Assembly (NCBI GenBank): GCA_964468045.1
Contig: CAYXTO010000002.1
Span: 248,001 to 312,000 of the forward strand
Length of the DNA stretch: 64,000 nt
Direction: 5' to 3'
Source of the DNA: JAWKXU01 sp964468045
GTDB taxonomy: Bacteria; Pseudomonadota; Alphaproteobacteria; Sphingomonadales; Sphingomonadaceae
Shown: positions 52,942-61,336 of the stretch, piece by piece
How positions within the stretch are numbered: position 1 is the stretch's first letter
How the letters are laid out: each line of letters starts with the position of its first letter
Translations under genes and position numbers: made by a program
Notes under the pieces: model-generated
What the model was told of the DNA's origin: nothing
The model's database searches: none
The model's input: only the letters and a program-made list of their open reading frames with translations

Positions 52942-53646
52942 TTATTTCTTGCGCACTTCGTGGGGCGCGTTCTTCCGCAAGAAGGAGAATTTCCTGATCT
53001 GCGGCCGGACGGACGCGATGATCTCCTCGATCTTCCTGCGCTCGCTATCGGGAACCACGGCATAAACGAGCAGCGCCGCGTCATGGGTCATGCGGGCGAC
53101 GAATTCCTCGTTGTCGATATCTTCCTGCACCCAAAGATCGATGACTCCGGAGCTGTGGGTCAGCAGCGCAAGCGCGACATCATCGCGGGAAAAGCTGCCA
53201 TCGGCCGGATCGTCCTGAAGATATCCTTGTTCAACCAATCCCTCGAGACTGCGCTTCCAATAGGTAAGCCCGCGATCAAGATAGAACGGGCGCGCGCCCA
53301 TGTCCCGCTCGCCCAGCTGGAATTTGTAGAGAGGCCGGTACAAGCCGGGCTTCTCGACAAAAATCTTTGCGGCATGCGTCATGCTATAGATCGCATAGAT
53401 GACCGGATCGTCCGACGCAGTGCCATCGTGCCGGTCATTGATGATCTGATCCAGTCCCCGATTCAGCAGGCTGTAGAGCACAGCGCCCTTAGAGCCGAAA
53501 AGATTGTAGAACGTCGTGGGACTGATTCCGACGAATTCGGCGAGCTGGTACATTGTGAAATCGGTACTGGATTTCTGCAATATCAGCTTCTCGACCCCGT
53601 CGAGTATCTTTTTCTTGCGTTCCTCTTTCGGTATTTTCCTAAGCAT
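52942..53646 (-). CDS. TetR-family regulator (TetR2 of the kinase cluster)
   Basis: 234 aa. N-terminal HTH: FTMYQLAEFVGISPTTFYNL, then FGSKGAVLYSLLNRGLDQII. Effector half: YRPLYKFQLGERDMGARPFY, LTHSSGVIDLWVQEDIDNEE. It is clearly paralogous to TetR1. Start at ATG 53646 (MLRKIPKEERKK); earlier candidates lack support. Divergent from P-C; the palindrome TGTAATG..CATTACA (53819-53837) lies between and recurs at 56659, so this protein is the likely regulator of P-C/H-C/D-C and of the TonB receptor. Confidence 0.9.
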   Translation of the reverse strand: MLRKIPKEERKKKILDGVEKLILQKSSTDFTMYQLAEFVGISPTTFYNLFGSKGAVLYSLLNRGLDQIINDRHDGTASDDPVIYAIYSMTHAAKIFVEKPGLYRPLYKFQLGERDMGARPFYLDRGLTYWKRSLEGLVEQGYLQDDPADGSFSRDDVALALLTHSSGVIDLWVQEDIDNEEFVARMTHDAALLVYAVVPDSERRKIEEIIASVRPQIRKFSFLRKNAPHEVRKK

Positions 53647-53818
53647 TTGTCTGCCCCGCCATGATCCCGTCATTTCAAGCTTGCGCGGCGACGTTAGCCG
53701 AGTGATCCCTTGCTGCAAATTGCATGATGCGGCTTTCCCGAAGCTCGGGCAAAGATGCTTGCCGGGATTCTCTCCGGAACGAGTGCCGCAAGTTGTGATT
53801 CCCGCCGGATTCATGACT

Positions 53819-53837
53819 TGTAATGTAAGACATTACA
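53819..53837. promoter_or_regulatory. TetR2 operator candidate, site 1
   Basis: TGTAATGTAAGACATTACA: 7-bp arms TGTAATG/CATTACA around a 5-nt spacer, in the TetR2/P-C intergenic region. 17 of 19 bases match 56659-56677. Confidence 0.65.
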
Positions 53838-53889
53838 CGTCTATGCCGTCAAGCTGAAACGATATTCGAGAATTGGGAGAAAAAACAGC

Positions 53890-55053
53890 ATGCAGGAAAG
53901 GGCGTCCGTCCATTCCGTCGACCGCGACGCGATCGAGCCGAGATTGCGCGAGATACTGATGGAAAAGCACGAGAGGCGGAAGCTGGGCGCCTACAGGCCC
54001 AGAACGGCGGCCGAGATCGCCCAGGGCGCCAGCGCGCTGTTCGCGCGATCGAAGCTGGATGCAACGGCGTCGAACGTTCGCAGGATGGGCGGCGGTGCTT
54101 CCAAGGAGCAGTTCCTGATCGATCTGGAAGGGCCGCAATTCCCGCCGGGCTCGAAATGCGTGCTGCGCATGGACCCGCGCGAAGGTATTCTCGAGACATG
54201 CCGCCGCAGGGAAGCGCAAGTCATCCGGGCAGTGGCCGATGTCGTGCCTGTTCCGCCTGTCCTTTGCGTGGATGCGGAGGGCGAGGCTCTTGGCCAGCCG
54301 CTCCTCGTCACGGGTTTTGTGGGAGGGGTGACCAAGCCTTCTTCGAATGAATCCGGCCCATCCGGCCTCGGCGCTAATCTGGGTCCGCGGATCGGCGGCG
54401 CCCTGGCCCCGCAATTCATCAACTACCTCGCCGCGATCCATGACGTGGATTACAGGAATGCAGGCCTGGATGACTATGCCAAGCCAAGGCCGGGGACCAC
54501 GGATGCCGCGCTCTGGCAGGTCAATTACTGGCGCTATGTGCGCGAGGTCGATGGCACGGATACCTCCGTTCTGCTCACGCTGGCCGAGAACTGGCTTTAC
54601 GAGCGGCTGCCGATATGTCCCCAGCCCGTGCTGCTGCAGGGCGACTATCGGCTGGGCAATTTTCTGTTCGACGAGGAGACGCTCAGGATCACGGCCATTC
54701 TGGACTGGGAACTCTCGCATATCGGCGATTTCCACGAAGATCTGGCCTATAGTTTCGAACCGCTGTTCGGCACCCGGAATGCGGAGGGCGAACTCATCGT
54801 CGGGACGATGTTCACGACGGGCGAGCTGCTGGAAAAATACCAGGCTGCCTCGGGCCGGACCGTCGATCCCGATGTGCTTTACTGGTATCGGGTGCTGACG
54901 AGCTACAAGCTCATCGTGATGAACCACACCTCCTCGGTGCTGGCATCGCGTGACGGAACCAATCACCAGAACGCGCTGCTTGCCTATCTCGCATCCGTTA
55001 CGGCAGGTCTTTCCGAAACGCTGTGCCGCCTGCTTGAAGGAGATCTCGGATGA
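53890..55053 (+). CDS. P-C: phosphotransferase, ACAD10/11-type kinase with His-to-Gln change
   Basis: 387 aa. Loop MGGGASKEQFLIDLEGPQFP, VVPVPPVLCVDAEG, catalytic block LLQGDYRLGNFLFD (Gln250, Asp252, Asn257) and AILDWELSHIGDFHEDLAYS. In the other three copies the first residue of HxDxxxxN is His; here it is Gln, while Asp and Asn stay. The change may alter activity or be neutral. It overlaps H-C by four bases (ATGA). Confidence 0.85.
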   Translation: MQERASVHSVDRDAIEPRLREILMEKHERRKLGAYRPRTAAEIAQGASALFARSKLDATASNVRRMGGGASKEQFLIDLEGPQFPPGSKCVLRMDPREGILETCRRREAQVIRAVADVVPVPPVLCVDAEGEALGQPLLVTGFVGGVTKPSSNESGPSGLGANLGPRIGGALAPQFINYLAAIHDVDYRNAGLDDYAKPRPGTTDAALWQVNYWRYVREVDGTDTSVLLTLAENWLYERLPICPQPVLLQGDYRLGNFLFDEETLRITAILDWELSHIGDFHEDLAYSFEPLFGTRNAEGELIVGTMFTTGELLEKYQAASGRTVDPDVLYWYRVLTSYKLIVMNHTSSVLASRDGTNHQNALLAYLASVTAGLSETLCRLLEGDLG

Positions 55054-55577
55054 CGCCCAATCCGAACATTCGGCTGCAAAGCCTCGTCCATACGCTTGAG
55101 CAGGTGATCTTCCCTGCGGTCGATCCCGCCAATTCGCTGGCGAACGAGCAATGCGGCCTCGTGCTGGCGCAATTGAGGATGCTGATCCGGCAGATGCCCT
55201 ATATCGGGGATTATCATGCGATGTGCCTGGACGACATCCGGCATACGATCGACGATCTGCCGGAAGCAAAGGGAGGGGCGCTTACCTCGGAGGCCGCACG
55301 GAAGCTTCGTGTGACACGCGACGAAGTGAAGGATACCGCGAACCCGGCTGCCGCTTATCAGCTTCTCGGCAAGGCGTTTGAGGCATTGCTCAGGGCGGCG
55401 GCCGAGGATGGCGATGCGCATTATCGCGACCGGCTCGAACGCGCGGCCTTCGCCTTTTCCCGGCGTCAGGCAGGCCGCGAGCGGGTCTGGTTCAAGGACG
55501 CTGGTTTCGATCCTCATCCGGAAGAGGTGCCGGAGCTTGAGGAGATGTTCGCCAAGGCCCAGGAGAATGCGTCATGA
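55050..55577 (+). CDS. H-C: helical protein of unknown function
   Basis: 175 aa. RLQSLVHTLEQVIFPAVDPA, then LANEQCGLVLAQLRML, and FSRRQAGRERVWFKDAGFDP before EVPELEEMF. It fits the shared H pattern. Coupled to P-C upstream and to D-C downstream by 4-bp overlaps. Confidence 0.7.
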   Translation: MTPNPNIRLQSLVHTLEQVIFPAVDPANSLANEQCGLVLAQLRMLIRQMPYIGDYHAMCLDDIRHTIDDLPEAKGGALTSEAARKLRVTRDEVKDTANPAAAYQLLGKAFEALLRAAAEDGDAHYRDRLERAAFAFSRRQAGRERVWFKDAGFDPHPEEVPELEEMFAKAQENAS

Positions 55578-56542
55578 TCTTGCCCGAGCACGCCGATTTT
55601 CAGTTTGGAGCGGACTCGCCCTACGACTGGTGCGAAACCAACTTCTTCCCGTTCGCCGTTCCGGAGCATCGTATCTCGGGCAGCATCTATCTTCTGTCCC
55701 GGCCCAAGCTTGGTGTAACCATGTCCGATATCGTGATCCAGGATCGGATCGCGCCCGAGTGGGAGGCGCAGGCCTATGTCGACAATCAGCAGCATCTGCC
55801 GTGCCCGCAATCGCTGCTCTATTATTCCCTGCCCAATGGCCTTTCGGTCCGTGCCGTCAAACCGCTCGAACATTATCAAATGAGCTACGAGGGCATCGAC
55901 GACACGTCATTTGAACTGGAATTCCGATCCCTCATGCCTCCTTTCGACATGAACGATCCGGACATGGATCCCATGGCGGCAGGCCGGATCGGTGCGGGCT
56001 GGGGCGGGGCCGCCTTTTCCGGCCATTACGAGATCACCGGGCGGATCACCGGGCGGCTGATCCTGCGCGGGCGCGAATATGCGGTCGATTACGTGGATAC
56101 GCTCGACCGGAGCTGGGGGCCGCGCAAGGAAAGGGCAAATGGCAATGCGATCTGGATACATGGTTCGTTTGGCGACGAACTGACTGTCCATGCCTTCCTG
56201 GGGCTCGATCCGGCGCGCACCAGCGCGTTTGGTCCCCTGATCAGCGGTTATGCGTTGGCGGATGGTGAGTTGAGCGGACTGGTTGCGGCCGAAGGTGGCG
56301 CAGAGCGTCACCGGTTGCTGCCGATGTCCAATACGCTGCAGGTCACGGACAAGCTCGGCCGGTCTTTCAGCCTGACTGGCGCGGCTATCAACGGATGCGT
56401 CTGGGCGCCTTTCCCATCGATGGTCTATGCGCAGAGCTTCATGCGGTGGAACTGGAATGGCCGGATCGGCCATGGCGTGCAGCAGGATGTGCTCAGCCGG
56501 GCCTACCTTACGCGGGAGCGTGATCTGATCGCGCGGATCTGA
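55574..56542 (+). CDS. D-C: DHSWGPR-type protein, divergent copy
   Basis: 322 aa. Keeps DYVDTLDRSWGPRKERANGN (Asp178 to Arg184, with Arg in place of His) and MPPFDMNDPDMDPMAAGRIG, but is far less like D-A and D-D than those are like each other, with extra Gly in IGAGWGGAAFSGHYEITGRI. Last gene of the P-H-D operon; followed by a terminator. Confidence 0.7.
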   Translation: MILPEHADFQFGADSPYDWCETNFFPFAVPEHRISGSIYLLSRPKLGVTMSDIVIQDRIAPEWEAQAYVDNQQHLPCPQSLLYYSLPNGLSVRAVKPLEHYQMSYEGIDDTSFELEFRSLMPPFDMNDPDMDPMAAGRIGAGWGGAAFSGHYEITGRITGRLILRGREYAVDYVDTLDRSWGPRKERANGNAIWIHGSFGDELTVHAFLGLDPARTSAFGPLISGYALADGELSGLVAAEGGAERHRLLPMSNTLQVTDKLGRSFSLTGAAINGCVWAPFPSMVYAQSFMRWNWNGRIGHGVQQDVLSRAYLTRERDLIARI

Positions 56543-56571
56543 CGCGACCCGGATTTTTCGCAGTTATTCTG

Positions 56572-56603
56572 AACCCCGGTCTGGAATGCCAGTCCGGGGT
56601 TTT
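56572..56603 (+). terminator. Rho-independent terminator after D-C
   Basis: AACCCCGG-T-CTGG / CCAG-T-CCGGGGTT stem with one T/T mismatch, AATG loop, then a short T run. Confidence 0.8.
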
Positions 56604-56658
56604 CCTTTGCCGCGCCGCCGACATGGAATGAATTACATTTCATTCGTTGACAGAGAAA

Positions 56659-56677
56659 TGTAATGTAATATATTACA
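56659..56677. promoter_or_regulatory. TetR2 operator candidate, site 2
   Basis: TGTAATGTAATATATTACA, differing from 53819-53837 at two positions. The flanking AATGTAATA/TATTACATT (56662-56679) is itself a perfect 18-bp palindrome. It lies 500 bases before the TonB receptor. Confidence 0.65.
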
Positions 56678-56845
56678 TTGAAAGGTGGCGAGCTCGACCA
56701 CCATTGGGTTGAAAGGGGAGGATGGCTGAACGCGAACAGCTCGGGACGAGGTCTGGTGCGAGATACGCGTCGGCTTTCGGGATTCGTCGATCCGCAGATG
56801 AAGATTGCTGAATCATCGGCTGGCAGCTCCTTTGCTCACCTGTGA

Positions 56846-56894
56846 TTTTAATGCATGAAAAGTCAGCTGTCCAGAAAAGTTACATGCATTAAAA
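56846..56894. promoter_or_regulatory. 12-bp inverted repeat in the receptor leader
   Basis: TTTTAATGCATG (56846-56857) faces CATGCATTAAAA (56883-56894), an exact 12-bp inverted repeat with 25 bases between. It could be a second regulator site, a DNA-looping element or an RNA stem. Confidence 0.45.
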
Positions 56895-57178
56895 GAGCAA
56901 GCGAAGGGTGATCGGTCATGGCGCCTCGGCAAAGGGGCTTTCGGGTTTGTAAAATCGATATTTTCAAAAGATTTGAATCGTTTACAGAGTAAAAAATTGT
57001 TTAAAAACAAAAAGATGAATTTATCAAATCGTTAAATGGTTTATCCATTTGACTCAGTGAGGGTTGAACCTTACGAAAGTATTCGGATGGTGGTGTGGGT
57101 GGCTTCATCGTCCCCTGGGTTTTTGGCTTCGGCCGCTTTCTGGTTCATTCGACAAGATAACGGTACAAGGAGAGGAAA

Positions 57179-59770
57179 ATGGAATTGAGGTATGGGAAGG
57201 CGTTGCTTGCCGGGGCTGCTGCACTGGTTCCTTTCTCCACGGTGCATGCGCAGGGTGCGCCTGGCGGCGAGATTGTCGTCACCGCGAACAAGCGCGAAGA
57301 GAGCCTGAACAAGGTCGGCCTGACAATCACGGCCATCACGGGCGAGGCACTGGCCGAGCGCAAGGTGACCTCGATCGAGGATATTGCCGCCACCGTTCCG
57401 GGTCTCAGCTTTGCGCCCAGCGCAACAGCAACCCCGATCCTCACCCTGCGCGGAGTGGGCTTCAACGAATACTCACTGGGCGTCTATCCCGCGGTAACCG
57501 TCTATATCGACCAGGCTCCGCTGTCGTTCCCGGCACTGACCGCGCATTCCGCATTCGATCTGGAGCGGATCGAAGTGCTCAAGGGCCCGCAGGGAACCCT
57601 GTTCGGCCAGAACTCGACCGGCGGCGCGATCAACTACATCGCGGCCAAGCCCACCGACACGTTCCAGGCCGGTGGTGATATCGGCTATGGCCGGTTCAAT
57701 GCGGTCGAGGGCAATGCTTATATCTCAGGCCCGCTGAGCGAGACGCTGCGGGGCCGCATCGCGGTAACCGGCCTCAACTCCGACGGCTGGCAGAAGAGCT
57801 ACACGCGCGACGACAAGAACGGCAAGCAATCCTATATCGCAGGCCGTATGCTGCTGGACTGGGACGCGAGCTCGGCCCTGCGCTTCCAGCTCAACGTCAA
57901 TGGCTGGCGTGACAAGTCGGAGCCGCAGGCCCAGCAGTTGATCGCCACCCATGAAGGCATCGGGGGGGACACGCCACCTCTTCCGCCGAGCTTGAGCAAT
58001 GCGATCAATGATCCGTTGCGGAACGCCTATCAGCCCCCGCTGGTCCCCGGTGCGCCCTCTGCGAACCTGAGCTACCCCTTCTCACCGCTCAACCCCCGCG
58101 CGGCTGACTGGTCGACGCGTGCGCTCGATCCCAACACCGCCACGACCCAGGGGCCCGGTGGTACAAGCGATCCCGCGACCGCTTCCTATACCGACTTCGA
58201 GCCGCGCGCCAACCGCAGGCTGTTCCAGGCTTCGCTGCGCGCTGACCTTGATGTTACCGACGACATCACCTTGACTTCGCTCACCTCCTATGTCGACTAC
58301 AAGCAGCGCCAGACGATCGACAGCGATGGCATGGCGATCGTTGCCTACGACTTCCCGATCTCGGACGGTACGGTGAAGTCCTTCAACCAGGAATTGCGCA
58401 TCGGAAACGGCGCGAGCAATTCTTTCCGCTGGCTGCTCGGTGCGAACTATGAGGATAGCAAGACCTTCGAGGATCTGCTGATCCGCTATTGGGGTAATAC
58501 CAACTACTCGCCAGGCAACTTCTATATCAATGCCAGCGGCGACAGGTTGAACCAGAAAATCCGCAATTATGCCTTCTTCGGAAATCTGGAGTTCAGCGTC
58601 ACACCCGAGCTTACCCTGAAGGCGGCCGGGCGATACACCAACTCGCGCATCCGTGCGCGCAACGCCTCCTACTCCCTGGCCAACGGTAATCTTGACGATT
58701 TGTTCAATCTGCTTGGCGGGCTTTCCGGCCTGCCGTTCACGCCGATCGGGCCGGGCGACAGCTACACGCTCAACTCGCTTCAGCTGGGTCTCGACCTGCC
58801 GAGCGGCCTCACCATTTTCAGCCCGCTCACGACCACCAGCGCCTTTGGCATTCCGGGTGTCCCGTTCGAGGCACAGTTGAAGCAAAACAACGTGTCCTGG
58901 CGCTTCGGGGCTGACTATCAGGCGACGCCTGATCTGCTGCTCTACGGCAACGTGTCGCGCGGCTACAAGGCGGGTAGCTTCCCGACCGCGGCTGCGGCGT
59001 CCTACACCTCGATGTTGCCGGTGACGCAGGAAAAGGTCACCGCTTATGAAGCGGGTCTGAAGGCTTCCTTCGCCGATCGGAAGATCCAGCTCAACCTGGC
59101 CGGCTTCTATTATGATTACCGGAACAAGCAGGTACGCGGCAAGCTGTTCGACGTCATCTTCGGCACGATCGACCTGCTGGTCAATGTGCCCAAGTCCCGT
59201 ATCTGGGGCGCGGAAGCGGAACTGACCATCCGTCCGGTCGATGGGCTGACCCTGACCGGCGCGGTCACCCATCTCAATTCCAAGGTACAGCGCTACATCG
59301 GGTTCGACGGCTTCGGTGGCGTCGATAATCCCAACTATATTGTCGGTGGCGACAACCGGGAGGACCTGTCGGGCAATCCGCTGCCCTATACGCCGAAATG
59401 GGCTGGTGTATTCAATGCGGACTACAAGTTCAGCGCGCTCGGCGGACAGCCATTCCTTGGTTTCACGGTCAGTGCCCGCTCGGGGCAGGATGCGGCGATT
59501 GGCGGCGGCGTGACCACGCTGCCTGACGCACCACGCTACCGGATTGCGCCTGGGGTTGGACGCTACCCCTATACCGTTGATGGTTACGCCACGGTGGATG
59601 CCCGGGCTGGCTTTGAAGCCGAAGATGGCGCATGGCGCGTCATGGTGTGGGGCAAGAATATCTTCAACAAGTACTATTGGACCTCCGTCATCCCATCCAG
59701 CGACTCCTCGGGCCGTCTGGCTGGCAGGCCCGCTACCTATGGCATAACCTTTGGGTTCAAGATCAGGTGA
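57179..59770 (+). CDS. TonB-dependent receptor of the kinase cluster
   Basis: 863 aa. Signal peptide (LLAGAAALVPFSTVHAQ), TonB box region GGEIVVTANKREESLNKVG, plug (PILTLRGVGFNEYSLGVYPA; RIEVLKGPQGTLFGQNSTGG) and a barrel ending in YGITFGFKIR. This is the long-plug, LKGPQGTLFGQNSTGG type common in sphingomonads for organic compounds. It starts after AGAGGAAA and is four bases from D-D, so uptake is coupled to the D-H-P genes. Confidence 0.9.
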   Translation: MELRYGKALLAGAAALVPFSTVHAQGAPGGEIVVTANKREESLNKVGLTITAITGEALAERKVTSIEDIAATVPGLSFAPSATATPILTLRGVGFNEYSLGVYPAVTVYIDQAPLSFPALTAHSAFDLERIEVLKGPQGTLFGQNSTGGAINYIAAKPTDTFQAGGDIGYGRFNAVEGNAYISGPLSETLRGRIAVTGLNSDGWQKSYTRDDKNGKQSYIAGRMLLDWDASSALRFQLNVNGWRDKSEPQAQQLIATHEGIGGDTPPLPPSLSNAINDPLRNAYQPPLVPGAPSANLSYPFSPLNPRAADWSTRALDPNTATTQGPGGTSDPATASYTDFEPRANRRLFQASLRADLDVTDDITLTSLTSYVDYKQRQTIDSDGMAIVAYDFPISDGTVKSFNQELRIGNGASNSFRWLLGANYEDSKTFEDLLIRYWGNTNYSPGNFYINASGDRLNQKIRNYAFFGNLEFSVTPELTLKAAGRYTNSRIRARNASYSLANGNLDDLFNLLGGLSGLPFTPIGPGDSYTLNSLQLGLDLPSGLTIFSPLTTTSAFGIPGVPFEAQLKQNNVSWRFGADYQATPDLLLYGNVSRGYKAGSFPTAAAASYTSMLPVTQEKVTAYEAGLKASFADRKIQLNLAGFYYDYRNKQVRGKLFDVIFGTIDLLVNVPKSRIWGAEAELTIRPVDGLTLTGAVTHLNSKVQRYIGFDGFGGVDNPNYIVGGDNREDLSGNPLPYTPKWAGVFNADYKFSALGGQPFLGFTVSARSGQDAAIGGGVTTLPDAPRYRIAPGVGRYPYTVDGYATVDARAGFEAEDGAWRVMVWGKNIFNKYYWTSVIPSSDSSGRLAGRPATYGITFGFKIR

Positions 59771-59774
59771 TACG

Positions 59775-60731
59775 ATGATTACAGATGCAGACATCAAGCT
59801 TCACGTCCCGGACGACATCCCCTGGAATTGGGCCGAGACAGGGTATTTCAACTTCTACATTCCAGAAGCGAACATCTTCGGCTTTGTCTATATCGTTCAC
59901 CGGGCGGGGGTGGGATCGACCATCTCGGATATTGAGATCGTCGATCGGCCCGGTTTCAGCGCCGATGATGCGGTCTATATCGATCTGATCAACCACAATC
60001 CGCTGGTCGAGAAGGCGGAGGATTTCACGCTCGAAACCGGGCTGAGCTTTCGCGCCAAATCGATCCGGGACTACGAGATCGATTACAGTGCCGGCGGGAT
60101 CGATCTGCATCTCGAATGCGAGGCGCTGATGGAACCTTACGACATTCACGATCCGGAGATGGATCCGATGGCGGTTGCCGATGAAGCTTCCGCCATCGCC
60201 AATACCGGTTTCGGCTCGGCCTACAGCGCCCATTTCGACATGACGGTCAAGGTCGTCGGGCGCCTGAAGATCGGCGGCAAGGAATATGCCATCGATTGCG
60301 TTTCCACCATGGATCACAGCTGGGGGCCGCGTCCGGAGAATGGCTTCCATCCGATCCTCTGGGCGAATGCGCATTTCGGCGAGAATTACAGCCTGCATGG
60401 AATCTTTTCGGTCGATCGCGACGCTCCCGTCGGCCAGCAGCATGTGTTCAAGCACGGCTATGCGCTGATCGACGGCCAGGTTCGGGGTGCCAAGGGTGGC
60501 CGGATCGGCTCGCTTCGCCCGGGGCTTTTCCCGACTTCCATGGAAATGACGCTGATCGACCGCGATGATCGCGAGCACACGGTTTACGGCTCCGTGCTCA
60601 CCCATCACCCGTGGGTGCCGTATGGCAACAATCTGTCTCCGATCACCATGACGCGCTGGCACACCTCGGATGGCCGCGTGGGTATCGGCACCTATCTCGA
60701 GGGCTTCCCTCTCAATCGGGTACGCAAGTAA
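59775..60731 (+). CDS. D-D: DHSWGPR-motif protein, unknown function
   Basis: 318 aa, same length as D-A, and the DHSWGPR motif is at the same position (Asp180-Arg186). Long conserved blocks: WAETGYFNFYIPEANIFGFV, EPYDIHDPEMDPMAVADEA, ANTGFGSAYSAHFDMTVKV, ILWANAHFGENYSLHGIF. No signal peptide. Start at ATG 59775, four bases after the receptor stop. Confidence 0.75.
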   Translation: MITDADIKLHVPDDIPWNWAETGYFNFYIPEANIFGFVYIVHRAGVGSTISDIEIVDRPGFSADDAVYIDLINHNPLVEKAEDFTLETGLSFRAKSIRDYEIDYSAGGIDLHLECEALMEPYDIHDPEMDPMAVADEASAIANTGFGSAYSAHFDMTVKVVGRLKIGGKEYAIDCVSTMDHSWGPRPENGFHPILWANAHFGENYSLHGIFSVDRDAPVGQQHVFKHGYALIDGQVRGAKGGRIGSLRPGLFPTSMEMTLIDRDDREHTVYGSVLTHHPWVPYGNNLSPITMTRWHTSDGRVGIGTYLEGFPLNRVRK

Positions 60732-60823
60732 TCACTTCCTATCGGTTTTGATCACGTTACGTCACCAGGCCTCGCGATGTGTGGGCCTGGGGCGTATTCT
60801 CGCCTCCTCATGGAGATTGCATT

Positions 60824-61336
60824 TTGACCCCCAGCATAGATCTGCGCATCGCCACAATGCTGCGTGCGATGCAGGAAGTGGTTTCTCCCGCGATCGACGG
60901 CAACAACAGCCTTGCGCGGGAGCAGGCGGCGCTGGTGATCGGCCAATTGAAATTGCTGGCGGAGCAATGGAACAAGGCGGAAGACTATGCGCAGGCCTGC
61001 CTGGCCGATCTGGTTCAATCCGTCGAAGGGCTGCAGGCGCAAGGCGGAGAACATACGCAACAGGCCTCCGCCGGCCTGATCGCGGCGATCGCAGACAATG
61101 CTGACTGGTCGGCCGAACAGCATTTCAAGGCGGTGATGGCTGGCGCGGATGCGCTTGTCCGCGCTGCCGATCTCGATGGCGAAGCGGCGTTCCGTACCGC
61201 GCTGCGCAAGGCGCTCCTGGCCTTCAGCAAGCGGCAATCCCTGCGGGACCGTTCCTGGTTCCAGCTTAGCGGTTTCGACCTGAAGCCCGATGAACTCCAC
61301 ACCGTCGACGACATTATCAAGGGACACGCAAGTTGA
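60824..61336 (+). CDS. H-D: helical protein of unknown function
   Basis: 170 aa. Start at TTG 60824 (GGAG eight bases before) gives LTPSIDLRIATMLRAMQEVV then LAREQAALVIGQLKLLAEQW, and ends with FSKRQSLRDRSWFQLSGFDL. Upstream ATGs in frame lack a ribosome site. It fits the H pattern and is closest to H-B. Its stop overlaps the P-D start (TTGA). Confidence 0.7.
   Translation: MTPSIDLRIATMLRAMQEVVSPAIDGNNSLAREQAALVIGQLKLLAEQWNKAEDYAQACLADLVQSVEGLQAQGGEHTQQASAGLIAAIADNADWSAEQHFKAVMAGADALVRAADLDGEAAFRTALRKALLAFSKRQSLRDRSWFQLSGFDLKPDELHTVDDIIKGHAS

Larger units (their letters stand above)
56543..57178. other. 636-base regulatory region before the TonB receptor
   Basis: No gene recognised. It contains the D-C terminator, the TetR2-type site (56659-56677), a 12-bp inverted repeat with a 25-base spacer (56846-56894), and an unusually AT-rich stretch near 56940-57060 (TTTACAGAGTAAAAAATTG and similar) that may hold the receptor promoter. 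The leader up to the receptor start is over 100 bases. Confidence 0.6.
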
